Below, in pieces: positions 1 through 8,252 of a stretch of 43,046 nucleotides of DNA. Position numbers and translations under genes: made by a program. Each line of letters opens with the position of its first letter. Within the stretch, counting starts at the first letter, position 1. The notes under the pieces are model-generated. The model had not been told where the DNA came from and searched no databases. It saw nothing but the letters and a program-made list of their open reading frames with translations. The stretch is taken from contig JADCGQ010000041.1 in assembly GCA_020248945.1 (NCBI GenBank), positions 1 to 43,046 of the forward strand, in the 5' to 3' direction. This DNA comes from Rubrivivax sp. GTDB lineage: Bacteria > Pseudomonadota > Gammaproteobacteria > Burkholderiales > Burkholderiaceae_C.

Positions 1-86
1 AACCATGAGTACATGGGCTCAACCGGGGCGCCTCCGGCGGCCTGGCAGGGGCCTGAAGACAAAGCAGAAATCAGCCAACAGCCAAT

Positions 87-410
87 TCAGTAAACCGCCT
101 CACACACAGAATTTCGGACATCCCCCTCGCCGCCACAGCAATGCGCCACCAGATAGGCCAGCAAGTCGTTCATGTGCGCCAGCTCGGGCCGGTAGATCAG
201 GTGCCGGCCATCGCGCTGCTGCGACACGAGCCCGGCGTGCACCAGTTCCTTGAGGTGGAACGACAGCGTGGAGGCGCTCACGTCCAGCATCGCGGCCAGC
301 ACACCGGGCGTCAGGCCCCGCGGGCCGGCCCCGACGAGCGCGCGGTACACCCGCAGCCGCATCGGCTGCGCGAGCGCGCCGAGCGCGGCGACAGCGGCGG
401 GTTCTTCCAT
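87..410 (-). CDS. arsR: ArsR-family arsenic-responsive repressor
   Basis: This 107-aa protein is a winged-helix ArsR/SmtB repressor expected to release DNA when arsenite binds. The helix-turn-helix lies at about residues 35-65 (VSASTLSFHLKELVHAGLV), followed by the wing (QQRDGRHLIYR). C91 and C92 (HCCGG) plus C103 resemble the C-terminal three-cysteine As(III) site known from Acidithiobacillus-type ArsR proteins. The ATG at 410 begins 14 nt after the arsJ stop, so arsR is probably the last gene of the GAPDH-arsJ-arsR operon. Placing the repressor last would give feedback control from the operator-like repeats near 2746-2774. The family call is firm; the ligand is inferred from the cysteines and the neighbours. 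Confidence 0.9.
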   Translation of the reverse strand: MEEPAAVAALGALAQPMRLRVYRALVGAGPRGLTPGVLAAMLDVSASTLSFHLKELVHAGLVSQQRDGRHLIYRPELAHMNDLLAYLVAHCCGGEGDVRNSVCEAVY

Positions 411-424
411 TGCAAGTCGTCCCT

Positions 425-1657
425 TCAGTGCGCGGCCGACGCCGCCGGCAGGCTGCGCTGCACCGGCAGGCCCAGCGTGATGGCCCAGCACAGCACCAGC
501 ATCACGCCCGAGCCCGCCAGCGCGCCGAAGAGCCCGAACTGCTGGTACAGCAGGCCCGACATCAGCGTGCCGAAGAAGCGGCCGAGCGCATTGGCGGCGT
601 AGTAGAAGCCCACGTCCTCGGCCGCCTTCTCGCTGCCGGCGTAGGCCAGGATCAGGTACGAGTGCACCGAGGAGTTCACCGCGAAGGCGATGCCGAACAC
701 CGCCAGGCCGCCCACCACCACCCATTCCAGATGCGGCACCTCGGCCAGCACGAGGCCGGCCAGCACGATTGGCACCAGCGCCAGCGCGGCCGACCAGGCG
801 CGCGCCGCCGGCACCTCGGCACTGAGGCCGTCGCTGCTGCGCCGAACGATGTTCGGCGCCAGGCCTTGCACGACGCCGTAGCCGATGGTCCACAACGCGA
901 GGAAGGCGCCCACCATCGTGAAGGTCCAGCCCACCGAGTACAGGAACACCGGCACGCCGACGACGAACCAGACGTCGCGTGCGCCGAAGAGCATCACCCG
1001 CGCCGCCGCCAGCGCGTTGATGCCCGGGCTCTTGGCGAACAGTTCCTTGGCCGACTTCGAGGCCTTGGCCTTGCCCATCAACGGCGGCACGAACAGCAGC
1101 ACGCCGGCCAGCACCAGCGCCAGCAGGCCGGCCATCGCCCACAGCGAGTGCTGGAAGCCCAGCGTCTGCAGCAGCAGGCCGCCGATGAAGAAGCCGACGC
1201 CCTTCATCGCGTTCTTGCTGCCGGTGAAGAACGCCACCCACTTGAAGAGTTGGCCCGATGCCGAACCCGCCGTCAGCTTGATGGCCGACTTGCTAGCGGT
1301 CTTCGTCAGGTCCTTGGCCACGCCGCACACACCCTGCGCGAGCACGACCCAGGCCACCGACATCACCACGGTCCAGTTTGGCGACAAGGCCGAGAGCAAC
1401 AGGAAGCCGGTGATCTGGGTAAACAGCCCCACCACCAGCATGCGCTGGATGCCGTAGCGCGTGGCCAGCCAGCCGCCCACGAGGTTGGCCACCACGCCCA
1501 TCGCCTCGTAGAGCAGGAACAAAAACGCCAGCGTGAACGGCGAGTAGCCCAGGCGGTAAAAGTGCAGCAGCACCAGCATGCGCAGCGCACCGTCGCTGAG
1601 CGTGAAGCCCCAGTAGGCCGCCGTGACGATGGCGTAGTTGCGCGTGCCCGTGTTCAT
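425..1657 (-). CDS. arsJ: ArsJ, organoarsenical efflux permease (MFS)
   Basis: This 410-aa major facilitator protein has about 12 hydrophobic segments and begins with MNTGTRNYAIVTAAYWGFTL, typical of ArsJ. ArsJ is known to export 1-arseno-3-phosphoglycerate, an unstable product made when GAPDH uses arsenate in place of phosphate; after export it breaks down and releases arsenate. The gene starts 16 nt after the GAPDH gene and is followed 14 nt later by arsR, the known arsJ context. The ATG at 1657 matches the family N-terminus. No arsC or arsB is visible here. The assignment rests on both the sequence and the paired GAPDH. Confidence 0.88.
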   Translation of the reverse strand: MNTGTRNYAIVTAAYWGFTLSDGALRMLVLLHFYRLGYSPFTLAFLFLLYEAMGVVANLVGGWLATRYGIQRMLVVGLFTQITGFLLLSALSPNWTVVMSVAWVVLAQGVCGVAKDLTKTASKSAIKLTAGSASGQLFKWVAFFTGSKNAMKGVGFFIGGLLLQTLGFQHSLWAMAGLLALVLAGVLLFVPPLMGKAKASKSAKELFAKSPGINALAAARVMLFGARDVWFVVGVPVFLYSVGWTFTMVGAFLALWTIGYGVVQGLAPNIVRRSSDGLSAEVPAARAWSAALALVPIVLAGLVLAEVPHLEWVVVGGLAVFGIAFAVNSSVHSYLILAYAGSEKAAEDVGFYYAANALGRFFGTLMSGLLYQQFGLFGALAGSGVMLVLCWAITLGLPVQRSLPAASAAH

Positions 1658-1673
1658 GTGCCGGCCCGCGAGT

Positions 1674-2717
1674 TCAGATGCCCTGGGCTTCCATGTGGCA
1701 GGCCAGGTCGACCATCCGGCAGGCGTAGCCCATCTCGTTGTCGTACCAGGCGTACACCTTCAGCAGTGTGCCGTCGGTGACCATCGTCGACAGCGCGTCG
1801 ACGATGCTGCTGCGGGTGTCGCGGGCGTAATCGGCGCTCACCAGCGGGCGCTCTTCATAGCCCAGGATGCCGGCCAGCGGGCCGCGGGCGGCCTCGGCGA
1901 ACAGGCGGTTCACCTCGTCGGCGCTGGTCTCGCGCTTGAGCTCGAACACGCAATCGGTGAGCGAGGCGTTGAGCACCGGCGCGCGCACAGCGTGGCCGTT
2001 GAGCTTGCCTTTCAGCTCGGGGTAGATCAGCGCAATGGCGGTGGCGCTGCCGGTGGTGGTGGGCGCCAGGCTCAGCATGGCACTACGGGCACGGCGCAGG
2101 TCCTTGTGCGGCGCGTCGACCACCAGGTTGGTGTTGGTCGGGTCGTGGATGGTGGTGATCTGGCCGTGGCGGATGCCGATGGCCTCGTGCACCACCTTCA
2201 CCACCGGCGCCAGGCAGTTGGTGGTGCAAGACGCCGCCGTGACGATGCGGTGGCGCGCCGGCTCGTACCGCATGTGGTTGATGCCGACGACGATGTTCAG
2301 CACTTCGCCCACCTTCACTGGCGCGGCCACGATCACGCGCTTCGCACCCCGGTCGAGGTGGCCCTGCAGCGTCTCGGGCGTGAGGAACTTGCCGGTGCAC
2401 TCGAGCACCACGTCGACGCCGAGATCGCCCCAGGGGATGTCGGCCGCCGCGGCGTGGCTCGAGAAGGTCAACCGCCGCTCGCCGATGCGCACGGCCTGCT
2501 CGGCCACGGCCGCGATGTCGGCGCGCCAGCGGCCCTGTACGCTGTCGAACTGCAGCAGGTGCGCGGTGGCGGCGGCGCCGCCCTTGAGCTCGTTCAGGTG
2601 CACCACCTCGAGCCGGTTGCCGGCGCGCGGGTCGTCGTGCGGGCGCTCGGCGGCGCCCATCGCAGCGCGCAGGGCGAGGCGGCCGATGCGGCCCATGCCG
2701 TTGATTCCGATCTTCAT
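1674..2717 (-). CDS. ArsJ-associated glyceraldehyde-3-phosphate dehydrogenase
   Basis: This is a phosphorylating GAPDH of 347 aa. It has the N-terminal nucleotide-binding motif (INGMGRIGR, residues 5-13), the catalytic cysteine C164 in [10 protein letters not shown], and the partner histidine H191 in TIHDPTNTN (the usual form is TIHAYTNDQ). In arsJ operons the enzyme uses arsenate in place of phosphate to form 1-arseno-3-phosphoglycerate, which ArsJ exports. The ATG at 2717 is chosen over the upstream start at 2738 because GAGGGT precedes it at good spacing and the protein then begins at [13 protein letters not shown]. It is the first gene of the operon. A role in central glycolysis cannot be excluded, but the context favours arsenate resistance. 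Confidence 0.88.
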   Translation of the reverse strand: MKIGINGMGRIGRLALRAAMGAAERPHDDPRAGNRLEVVHLNELKGGAAATAHLLQFDSVQGRWRADIAAVAEQAVRIGERRLTFSSHAAAADIPWGDLGVDVVLECTGKFLTPETLQGHLDRGAKRVIVAAPVKVGEVLNIVVGINHMRYEPARHRIVTAASCTTNCLAPVVKVVHEAIGIRHGQITTIHDPTNTNLVVDAPHKDLRRARSAMLSLAPTTTGSATAIALIYPELKGKLNGHAVRAPVLNASLTDCVFELKRETSADEVNRLFAEAARGPLAGILGYEERPLVSADYARDTRSSIVDALSTMVTDGTLLKVYAWYDNEMGYACRMVDLACHMEAQGI

Positions 2718-2745
2718 GGGGTAGACCCTCGGGAGCATTCAATTA

Positions 2746-2774
2746 TTCGATGGACGTCGAAATATAGACGTCGA
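2746..2774. promoter_or_regulatory. Probable ArsR operator upstream of the GAPDH-arsJ-arsR operon
   Basis: TTCGA-N6-TCGAA (2746-2761) is a perfect inverted repeat, and GACGTCGA occurs twice (2753-2760 and 2767-2774) in direct orientation 14 bp apart. The site lies 29-57 bp upstream of the GAPDH start in an AT-rich patch unlike its surroundings. ArsR repressors bind imperfect AT-rich dyads in this position. Assignment to this ArsR is inference. Confidence 0.5.
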
Positions 2775-2793
2775 CTCATGACAAGCTCATGAC
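2775..2793. repeat. Direct repeat CTCATGAC, 11-bp period
   Basis: CTCATGAC occurs at 2775-2782 and again at 2786-2793, about one helical turn apart and directly beside the ArsR-like operator. It may be part of the promoter or a second protein-binding site. I could not place convincing -35 and -10 boxes for either strand here. Confidence 0.35.
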
Positions 2794-2836
2794 GCCGCCC
2801 CACCCGGCGTGCCGCGCAATCTCTGCTTTGGCTATT

Positions 2837-2853
2837 CGTTAGCTAAACTAACG
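2837..2853. promoter_or_regulatory. Inverted repeat, probable MarR operator
   Basis: CGTTAG-CTAAA-CTAACG is a perfect 6-bp inverted repeat with a 5-bp spacer, about 104 bp upstream of the amidohydrolase start. AT-rich dyads of this size are typical MarR sites, and a MarR gene is the second gene of the downstream pair, so autoregulation is a natural inference. Confidence 0.5.
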
Positions 2854-2956
2854 GTCAGACACCGAAGCTCCGCAGCCGCCAACATCGGCCCACCACCGCG
2901 CCGATGACGCCCACCCGCAGCACCTGCTGCTCGCCTGCTTGAACGAGGCCTCACCC

Positions 2957-3889
2957 ATGAGCACCGACCGCCTGGCCGACATCGTCGCCATCGACATCCA
3001 CATCCACGCCACCGTCAGCACGCGCAACCCGTTCGACGAGGTGGCCGACGCCTTCGACAAGGCCATGGCCGCCTACTTCAAGGAGCAGATGCCGCGCCTG
3101 ACGATCGCGCAGACGGCCGACTTCTACCGCGAGCGCAAGATGATCGCCGTCATCTTCACCGTCGACACCGAGCGTGCCAACGGGCAGATGCGCATCACCA
3201 ACGAAGAGGTCGCCGAAGAGGTGGCCAAGAATTCCGATGTGCTGATTCCGTTTGCCAGCGTTGACCCGCTGCGCGGCAAGATGGGCGCGCGTGAGGTGCG
3301 CCGGCTCATCAAGGAGCACAACGTCCGCGGCTTCAAGTTCCACCCCTCGGGACAGGAGTTCTTTCCCAACGACCGCGCCTGCTACACGGTCTACGAGGCC
3401 ATCGCCGAGGCCGGCCTGCCGGCCATCTTTCACAGCGGGCAGACGGGCCTGGGCGCCGGCATGCGCGGTGGCGGCGGCGTGCGCCTGAAGTACAGCGACC
3501 CGTTGCACCTCGACGACGTGGCGGTGGACTTCCCCGACATGCCCATCGTCATCGCCCACCCCAGCTTTCCGTGGCAGGAGAACGCGCTCGCCGTGGCCAC
3601 GCACAAGCCCAACGTGTGGATCGATCTCTCGGGCTGGAGCCCGAAGTACTTTCCGGAGATCCTCATCAAGTACACCAACGGCCTCTTGAAGAAGAAGATG
3701 CTGTTCGGCTCGGACTTCCCGGCCCTCACGCCCGAGCGCTGGATCGCCGACGCCGAGAAGTGCGGCATCCGCCCCGAGGTGATGCCGCTCATCCTGAAGG
3801 AAAACGCCATCCGGCTGCTGCGGCTGGACGAAGACCCGGTGTTCGGGCGTTATGCCCGGCTCGCGCCACCGGCCAACGGCTGCTGCTGA
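2957..3889 (+). CDS. Amidohydrolase family 2 (TIM-barrel) hydrolase
   Basis: This 310-aa metal-dependent amidohydrolase belongs to the ACMSD/LigW-like superfamily (Amidohydro_2). The N-terminal metal motif appears as DIHIHAT (about residues 13-19). Later conserved sites are GFKFHPSGQ, a histidine in AIFHSGQTG, the IAHPSFPW segment and the C-terminal metal aspartate in LFGSDFPALTP. Relatives are annotated as 4-hydroxyphenyl-beta-ketoacyl-CoA hydrolases of phenylpropenoid degradation or simply as amidohydrolases; the substrate here is unknown. The ATG at 2957 is chosen because CGAGG lies 8 nt upstream; the TTG at 2939 has no such site. The downstream MarR gene and the salicylate cluster suggest a role in aromatic metabolism, which is inference. 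Confidence 0.85.
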   Translation: MSTDRLADIVAIDIHIHATVSTRNPFDEVADAFDKAMAAYFKEQMPRLTIAQTADFYRERKMIAVIFTVDTERANGQMRITNEEVAEEVAKNSDVLIPFASVDPLRGKMGAREVRRLIKEHNVRGFKFHPSGQEFFPNDRACYTVYEAIAEAGLPAIFHSGQTGLGAGMRGGGGVRLKYSDPLHLDDVAVDFPDMPIVIAHPSFPWQENALAVATHKPNVWIDLSGWSPKYFPEILIKYTNGLLKKKMLFGSDFPALTPERWIADAEKCGIRPEVMPLILKENAIRLLRLDEDPVFGRYARLAPPANGCC

Positions 3890-3950
3890 TGGCACCGCAC
3901 TGAGATGCCCGCGCAGGCGCCCGCGGCGCACCATTGCTAGAGAGAGGCCG

Positions 3951-4415
3951 ATGCCCAACGCCAAGAAGGCCGCGACCGCCAAGCCCAGGCCGCTGGACGC
4001 CATCGACCTGCGCGAAAACTCGCTGGGCTACCGCCTGCGCCGCGCCCAGATGCACGCCTACGCCCTGTTCTTCGAGATGCTCGGCGAGCTGGACCTCTCG
4101 CCCGCGCGGCTGACGGCCTTGTCGGTGATCGCCAGCGAGCCCGACATCAACCAGGCCACGCTGGCCCAGCGGCTGAACGTGGCCGGCCCCAGCGTGATGA
4201 AGCTGATCGATGCGCTCGAAGGCTCGGGCTTCATCCGCCGCTTGGCCGTTGCCAACGACCGCCGCCGCTACTCGCTGGTGCTCACCGCTTCGGGCCGCGC
4301 CGTGCTGCAGACCCTGCGCGAGCGCCATGCGGCCTACGAAGAGCGCCTGGCCAGCGCACTGAGCGCCGCCGAGCGCGAACAGTTGATGTCGCTGCTCCAG
4401 CGGCTGCTGCCCTGA
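3951..4415 (+). CDS. MarR-family transcriptional regulator
   Basis: This 154-aa winged-helix regulator is of the MarR type. The DNA-binding region is at about residues 62-105 (INQATLAQRLNVAGPSVMKLIDALEGSGFIRR), followed by the wing (NDRRRYSLVLTASGR) and a C-terminal dimerisation helix. The start at 3951 is preceded by AGAGAGG. It lies 61 bp after the amidohydrolase stop and is probably cotranscribed with it. MarR proteins commonly respond to phenolic or aromatic-CoA ligands, which suits the setting. Its likely binding site is the dyad at 2837-2853. The ligand cannot be told from sequence. Confidence 0.85.
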   Translation: MPNAKKAATAKPRPLDAIDLRENSLGYRLRRAQMHAYALFFEMLGELDLSPARLTALSVIASEPDINQATLAQRLNVAGPSVMKLIDALEGSGFIRRLAVANDRRRYSLVLTASGRAVLQTLRERHAAYEERLASALSAAEREQLMSLLQRLLP

Positions 4416-4437
4416 GGCGATACCGGGGCGCACAGGC

Positions 4438-5376
4438 TCAGCGCCGCATCGCAGGCTCGGCCTTGGCCTGAGCACCGCCGCCGAACAGATCGAACACCAC
4501 GCCCCGCAGCCACTGGTGCATCGGCGAGCGGTGCACCTTGGCGTGCCAGAACACGTTGATGGCGATGTCGGGCAGCTCGATCGGCGGCGGCCTCAGGGTC
4601 AGGCCGAAGGGCTCGACCAAACTGTCGGCCAGCCGCTCGGTGACGGTGGCCACGAGGTCGCTGCGCTGCAGGATGTGGCCGAGGCCCACGAAGTGCGGCA
4701 CCGTCAGCCGCGTGCGGCGCTCGGCGCCCGCGCGGCGGATGAGTTCGTCGATCTTGCCGTGGCCGGTGCCGGCCGACACGATGACCACGTGCTCGGCCGC
4801 CTTGAAGTCGGCCAGCGTGAAGCGCTTGCGGTCGAGCGGGTGGCCCTTGCGGAACAGGCACACGTAGCGCTGGCGGAACAGCCGGCGCTGGAAGAAGCCC
4901 GCCTTCAGCTGCGGCAGCGGCCCGATGGCGAGATCGACCTTGCCGGACTCCATGTCGTCGCGCAGGCTTGTGGCGGTGGTGCGCACGGTGCTGATCGCCA
5001 CGCCGGGTACCTCGTGGCGCAGCCGCTCCACGAGTGCCGGCAGGAAGACGATCTCGCCGATGTCCGTCATGCCGATCGTCAGCGTGCGCTTCAGGCTGGC
5101 GGCCTCGAAGTGGCTGGCCTGGTTCAGGCCGCTGTGGATCATGCCCAGGGCGTAGCCGATGGGCTCGGCCAGCTGCTCCGCGAATGGCGTGGGCACCATG
5201 CCGGCGGCCGAGCGCACGAAGAGCTCGTCGCCGAACTGCCGCCGCAGCTTGGCCAGCGTGTTGCTCACGGCCGGCTGCGTGAGGCCCATCTTCTCGGCAA
5301 CCCGCGACACGCGCCGCTCCACCATCAGGTGCTGGAACAGCACGAGATGGTTGAGATCGATGTCCGACAGCTCCAT
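4438..5376 (-). CDS. LysR-family activator of the NahR/NagR type
   Basis: This 312-aa LysR regulator closely resembles NahR/NagR, the salicylate-responsive activators of naphthalene and salicylate genes. It has MELSDIDLNHLVLF at the N-terminus, an HTH with LTQPAVSNTLAKLR, and C-terminal features shared with NahR (TIGMTDIGEIVFLP, GFFQRRL, VPHFVGLGHILQR, INVFWHAKVH). It is divergent from the salicylate 5-hydroxylase genes, as in known nag clusters. The ATG at 5376 is preceded by GGAG at 8 nt and fits the NahR N-terminus, so the longer frame starting at 5409 is not used. It probably activates the oxygenase genes with salicylate as inducer; that is inference from homology and context. Confidence 0.88.
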   Translation of the reverse strand: MELSDIDLNHLVLFQHLMVERRVSRVAEKMGLTQPAVSNTLAKLRRQFGDELFVRSAAGMVPTPFAEQLAEPIGYALGMIHSGLNQASHFEAASLKRTLTIGMTDIGEIVFLPALVERLRHEVPGVAISTVRTTATSLRDDMESGKVDLAIGPLPQLKAGFFQRRLFRQRYVCLFRKGHPLDRKRFTLADFKAAEHVVIVSAGTGHGKIDELIRRAGAERRTRLTVPHFVGLGHILQRSDLVATVTERLADSLVEPFGLTLRPPPIELPDIAINVFWHAKVHRSPMHQWLRGVVFDLFGGGAQAKAEPAMRR

Positions 5377-5416
5377 GCGCGCTCCATCACGGCCGGTGAT
5401 ACCGGGCATTCAAGCC

Positions 5417-5432
5417 ATTCTATTTTCGGAAT
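5417..5432. promoter_or_regulatory. LysR-type binding box between nagR-like and nagAa
   Basis: ATTC-N8-GAAT is a perfect dyad and contains the T-N11-A pattern of LysR binding sites (T5419 and A5431). It lies in the short divergent gap between the LysR gene (start 5376) and the reductase gene. Its position only 15-42 bp from the possible nagAa starts makes the promoter unusually compact. Binding by the neighbouring LysR protein is inferred. Confidence 0.45.
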
Positions 5433-5473
5433 GACGCAAAGGAGGAATGATCCGTGCACCCTGCCCCGCCGCC

Positions 5474-6460
5474 ATGGACATCCTCCTTCGACCCCTGGAC
5501 CGCGTGATCCAGGTGCCGCCCGGCACCAACCTGCTGCAAGCCCTGCAGGACGCGCAGGTGCCGATGTCCTACTCGTGCCGCTCCGGCCGATGCGGCATCT
5601 GCCGCTGCCGCGTGCTCGAAGGCGAGGTGCTCGAAGTCGCCGCCGAGCAGCGGCGCCCGCTCGACGGTGACGACGACACGGTGCTGGCCTGCCAGACCAC
5701 GCTGACCGAGCCTTGCACCATCGAGATCCCCGAGCCCGACGAGGTGGTCGTGCACCCGGCGCGCATCGTCAAGGCCACCGTGGCCGCCATCGAGGACCTG
5801 AGCCACGACATCCAGCGCCTGCTGCTGCGCCCGGCCAAGCCGATCGAGTTTTCGCCCGGGCAGTACGTGCAGTTGCAGTTCACGCCCGCGCATGTGCGGC
5901 CGTACTCGATGGCCGGCCTCTGCGGCGATGCGCACTTCGAGTTCCATGTGCGGCGCGTGCCCGAAGGGCGCGTCAGCGGCTACATCGCGCAGCAGCTGAA
6001 GGTGGGTGACGCGGTGAAGGTCAGCGGGCCGCTTGGCACGGCCTACCGGCGCCGCCAGCACACGGGGCCGATGCTGTGCGTGGCCGGCGGCACGGGCCTG
6101 GCACCCATCCTGTCCATCCTGCGCGGCGCAGTGGCACAGGGCATGGCCAACGAGACCCATCTGTACTTCGGCGTGCGCTCGCCGCGCGACATCTACGGGC
6201 TGCCCTGGCTCGAGCAATTGCAGCGCGAACACCCGCGGCTCGCCGTGCACGTGGTGGTCAGCGCCGGCGGCGACCCGGCGCGCCACCGCTGCGGCCTCGT
6301 CACCGACGCGATCGAGCAGGACCTCGGCTCCCTGCAGGGCTGGCGCGCCTACCTCTGCGGCTCGCCGCCGATGGTGGAAGCCGCGCACGTGGTGGCGCGG
6401 CGCAAGGGCATCGAGGCCGGGCACATCTATGCCGATGCGTTCTACGCGCAGGGCCACTGA
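5474..6460 (+). CDS. nagAa: Salicylate 5-hydroxylase ferredoxin reductase component
   Basis: This 328-aa reductase passes electrons from NAD(P)H through FAD and a plant-type 2Fe-2S cluster to the ferredoxin of a Rieske oxygenase. The iron-sulfur ligands are C35, C40, C43 and C73 (C-x4-C-x2-C-x29-C). The FAD motif is RPYSMAGL and the nucleotide-binding segment is GGTGLAPILSILRGA. It is very like NagAa of Ralstonia U2. The ATG at 5474 fits the family N-terminus but lacks a ribosome site. An in-frame ATG at 5447 has GGAGG only 1 nt before it, which is too close, so the true start is uncertain. It is the first gene of the nagAa-nagG-nagH-nagAb operon. Confidence 0.88.
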   Translation: MDILLRPLDRVIQVPPGTNLLQALQDAQVPMSYSCRSGRCGICRCRVLEGEVLEVAAEQRRPLDGDDDTVLACQTTLTEPCTIEIPEPDEVVVHPARIVKATVAAIEDLSHDIQRLLLRPAKPIEFSPGQYVQLQFTPAHVRPYSMAGLCGDAHFEFHVRRVPEGRVSGYIAQQLKVGDAVKVSGPLGTAYRRRQHTGPMLCVAGGTGLAPILSILRGAVAQGMANETHLYFGVRSPRDIYGLPWLEQLQREHPRLAVHVVVSAGGDPARHRCGLVTDAIEQDLGSLQGWRAYLCGSPPMVEAAHVVARRKGIEAGHIYADAFYAQGH

Positions 6461-6484
6461 GCTCAGCGACACAGGAGACAACCC

Positions 6485-7747
6485 ATGAACGACACCTCGA
6501 CCGTGTTCCCGACCGAGCCCGTGTGGGAAGGCGGCGAAGGCACGCACCGCATTCCCTTCCTGGCCTACACCAGCGAAGCAATCTACCGGCGCGAGCTCGA
6601 GCGCTTCTTCTACAAGGCGCACTGGTGCTACGTGGGCCTCGAGGCCGAGGTGCCGAACGTGGGCGACTTCAAGCGCACGGTGGTGGGCGAGCGCTCGGTG
6701 ATCTTGACCCGCGGCGCCGAGGGCGACATCCACGTCGTCGAGAACGTCTGCGCCCACCGCGGCATGCGCTTCTGCCGCGAGCGCCACGGCAACCGCAAGG
6801 AGTTCGTCTGCCCTTATCACCAGTGGAGCTACACGCTGAAGGGCGATCTGCAGGGCGTGCCCTTCCGGCGCGGCGTCAAGCAGGACGGCCAGGTGCACGG
6901 TGGCATGCCGGCCGACTTCAAGACCACCGACCACCACCTCACCCAGCTGAAGGTGGCCCGGCGCGGCGGCGTGGTGTTTGCGTCGTTCGACGCCGATGTC
7001 GAGCCCTTCGAAGACTTCCTCGGCCCCACCGTCCTGGGCTACTTCGACCGCCTGTTCAACGGCCGCAAGCTCAAGATCCTGGGCTACAACCGCCAGCGCA
7101 TCCCCGGCAACTGGAAGCTGATGCAGGAGAACATCAAGGACCCCTACCACCCGGGCCTGCTGCACACCTGGTTCGTGACCTTCGGGCTCTGGCGCGCCGA
7201 CAACAAGAGCCAGCTGCGCATGGACGAGCGGCACCGCCATGCCGCGATGATCAGCACCCGCGGCAGCGCCGGGCAGGCCGCGCAGGTGACGCAGGTCTCC
7301 AGCTTCAAGGCCGAGATGAAGCTGCACGACCCGAGCTTCATCGACATCGTGCCCGAGGCCTGGTGGGGCGGCCCGACGGCGGTGATGACCACGATCTTTC
7401 CGAGCGTGATCCTGCAGCAGCAGGTCAACAGCGTCAGCACGCGCCACATCCAGCCCAACGGCCACGGCAGCTTCGACTTCGTCTGGACGCACTTCGGCTT
7501 CGAAGACGACACCGAGGAGATGACGAACCGCCGGCTCACGCAGGCCAATCTCTTCGGCCCGGCGGGCTTCGTGTCGGCCGACGACGGCGAGGTGATCGAG
7601 TTCAGCCAGCAGGCCTTCGAGAGCAAGCCCTTCCACCGCGCGGTGGCCGAACTCGGCGGCCGCGAGGTCGAGGACACCGAGCACATGGTCACCGAGACGC
7701 TGATCCGCGGCATGTACCGCTACTGGCGCAGCGTGATGGAGGCCTGA
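6485..7747 (+). CDS. nagG: Salicylate 5-hydroxylase large oxygenase subunit
   Basis: This 420-aa Rieske non-heme iron oxygenase alpha subunit converts salicylate to gentisate. The Rieske ligands are C89, H91, C109 and H112. The catalytic iron histidines are H222 and H227 (KDPYHPGLLH); the third ligand, an aspartate, should lie further on. Long stretches match NagG of Ralstonia U2, for example LKILGYNRQRIPGNWKLMQE and NLFGPAGFVSADDGEVIE, which is why I prefer salicylate over other ring substrates. A CAGGAGAC ribosome site precedes the ATG. It lies 24 bp after nagAa and only 3 bp before nagH, so the subunits should be made together. Confidence 0.92.
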   Translation: MNDTSTVFPTEPVWEGGEGTHRIPFLAYTSEAIYRRELERFFYKAHWCYVGLEAEVPNVGDFKRTVVGERSVILTRGAEGDIHVVENVCAHRGMRFCRERHGNRKEFVCPYHQWSYTLKGDLQGVPFRRGVKQDGQVHGGMPADFKTTDHHLTQLKVARRGGVVFASFDADVEPFEDFLGPTVLGYFDRLFNGRKLKILGYNRQRIPGNWKLMQENIKDPYHPGLLHTWFVTFGLWRADNKSQLRMDERHRHAAMISTRGSAGQAAQVTQVSSFKAEMKLHDPSFIDIVPEAWWGGPTAVMTTIFPSVILQQQVNSVSTRHIQPNGHGSFDFVWTHFGFEDDTEEMTNRRLTQANLFGPAGFVSADDGEVIEFSQQAFESKPFHRAVAELGGREVEDTEHMVTETLIRGMYRYWRSVMEA

Positions 7748-7750
7748 GCG

Positions 7751-8245
7751 ATGAACCCGACCCTGAGCCCGACCCTGAGCTTCGAGGACTGGTACGCGCT
7801 GACGCAGCTCTACGCCGACTACGCCAGCGCCGTGGACTCCGGCGACTGGGACCTGTGGCCCGAGTTCTTCACCGACGACTGCGTCTACCGGCTGCAGCCG
7901 CGCGAGAACCACGAGCGCGGCTTCCCGCTGGCCACGCTGTGTTTCACCAGCAAGGGCATGCTGAAGGACCGCGCCTACGGCATCCGCGAGACGCTGTTCC
8001 ACGACCCCTACTACCAGCGCCATGTCGTGGGCACGCCGGTGGTGCGCAGCGTGGAAGACGGGCGCATCCGCAGCGAAGCCCACTACGCCGTGTTCCGCAC
8101 CAAGCTGTCGGAGCTGTCCACCGTGTTCAACGTCGGCCGCTACATCGACGTGGTGGTGCGCACACCGGCCGGCCTGAAGTTCGCGTCGCGCGAGTGCATC
8201 TACGACAGCGAAATGATCCCCAACTCGATCATCTACCCGATCTGA
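7751..8245 (+). CDS. nagH: Salicylate 5-hydroxylase small oxygenase subunit
   Basis: This 164-aa protein has the cone-shaped beta-subunit fold of ring-hydroxylating oxygenases (NTF2/SnoaL-like), seen from [24 protein letters not shown] near the start and [21 protein letters not shown] later. It carries no cofactor and stabilises the alpha subunit. The length is normal for NagH. The start is 3 bp after the nagG stop, giving translational coupling. A short duplicated NPTLSPTLS at the N-terminus precedes the conserved FEDWYALTQ. The assignment is strong because nagG lies immediately upstream. Confidence 0.9.
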   Translation: MNPTLSPTLSFEDWYALTQLYADYASAVDSGDWDLWPEFFTDDCVYRLQPRENHERGFPLATLCFTSKGMLKDRAYGIRETLFHDPYYQRHVVGTPVVRSVEDGRIRSEAHYAVFRTKLSELSTVFNVGRYIDVVVRTPAGLKFASRECIYDSEMIPNSIIYPI

Positions 8246-8252
8246 AACCGCG

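Noticed and set aside
5..253. 82-codon plus-strand frame at the window start
   Set aside because: It overlaps arsR antisense, has Arg/Pro-rich shadow composition and no ribosome site.
87..1241. 384-codon frame suggesting a large fused ArsR
   Set aside because: Only the last 107 codons look like protein; the rest is the arsJ gene read out of frame. The ATG at 410 follows the arsJ stop.
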